In this document: positions 39,113 through 39,237 of the stretch, in pieces
How the letters are laid out: each line of letters opens with the position of its first letter
How positions within the stretch are numbered: position 1 is the first letter of the stretch
Assembly (NCBI GenBank): GCA_016870915.1
Contig: VFZY01000037.1
Coordinates: 1-39,237, forward strand
Direction of reading: 5' to 3'
Length of the DNA: 39,237 nucleotides
From: Acidobacteriota bacterium
Lineage (GTDB): Bacteria > Acidobacteriota > Terriglobia > Bryobacterales > Bryobacteraceae
Notes under the pieces: model-generated
The model's database searches: none
What the model saw: the letters and a program-made list of their open reading frames with translations, nothing else
Told to the model about the DNA's origin: nothing
Position numbers and translations under genes: made by a program

Positions 39113-39237
39113 CACCAACGCCTCACTCCCGTGCCGGATTTGATCAGAATCCCCTTTCCGAGGGCGGGCCAGTGCCTGCGGATGGCTTCTTTCGACCATC
39201 GCACAAAAACGAAAACTGACAACATGCCTGTTTCCAG
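39113..39237. other. Window edge upstream of the TonB-receptor gene
   Basis: No gene could be supported. The minus-strand receptor frame stays open to the window edge but lacks start signals and a signal peptide there. A TTGACAAC-like string on the plus strand near 39218 (ACTGACAACATGCC) is not accompanied by a -10 box. Confidence 0.3.

Overview
The window reads as a chromosomal segment of a GC-rich member of the Acidobacteriota, most like the Solibacter/Bryobacterales branch. This is inferred from gene families, not from a database search. The pointers are an orphan duplicated MacB/FtsX permease (ADOP type), planctomycete-type cytochrome/DUF1549/DUF1553 proteins, a VWFA protein of the acidobacterial type, a very large TonB-dependent receptor with an N-terminal carboxypeptidase-regulatory-like domain, and many Tat- or Sec-exported hydrolases. 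No insertion sequence, phage gene, CRISPR array or replication origin was seen.

Layout. 1-306: no gene, two small hairpins. 307-2823 (-): ADOP permease. 2824-3127: divergent intergenic region with a good promoter and a structured leader in front of dxr. 3128-5698 (+): dxr and rseP, separated by three in-frame copies of an 18-base unit. 5747-6340 (-): unknown protein. 6388-9591 (+): large PSD1-type cytochrome protein. 9594-11828 (-): compact chain of an MmcQ/YjbR protein, a broken DUF1553 gene fused to a small membrane protein, an XRE regulator, a possible 45-aa ORF, and a VapBC-type toxin-antitoxin pair. 11926-13846 (+): tRNA-Asp(GTC), a DUF3467 protein and a glycosyltransferase-39-type membrane enzyme. 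13847-15400 (-): CehA/McbA-type PHP hydrolase. 15436-18042 (+): NIPSNAP protein and prolyl oligopeptidase. 18112-20171 (-): VWA protein and orphan efflux adaptor lipoprotein. 20314-22970 (+): two amidohydrolases. 22974-24806 (-): gamma-glutamyltransferase. 24874-27123 (+): zinc-ribbon miniprotein, DinB protein and M28 peptidase. 27211-29582 (+): acyl-CoA ligase and PrmA-like methyltransferase. 29612-30538 (-): pentapeptide-repeat protein. 30637-33914 (+): Tat-type small subunit, GMC flavoprotein, pentaheme cytochrome and GNAT acetyltransferase. 33872-39045 (-): TonB-dependent receptor and octaheme cytochrome.

How the genes may work together. Much of the window is exported degradative enzymes (PSD1 protein, CehA-like hydrolase, prolyl oligopeptidase, two amidohydrolases, gamma-glutamyltransferase, M28 peptidase), which suits a soil heterotroph feeding on peptides and polymers. 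The most system-like part is 30.6-39.0 kb. There a gluconate-2-dehydrogenase-like flavoprotein/small-subunit pair is translationally coupled to a five-heme cytochrome, and this operon runs into an operon pairing an outer-membrane receptor with an eight-heme cytochrome.

A second theme is short tandem duplications at gene borders: 18 bases x3 before rseP, 11 bases x6 at the end of the VWA gene, 21 bases x2 in a signal peptide, and 22 bases x2 before the acyl-CoA ligase. Convergent genes are packed with almost no spacer: gaps of 2, 0 and 3 bases and one 43-base overlap.
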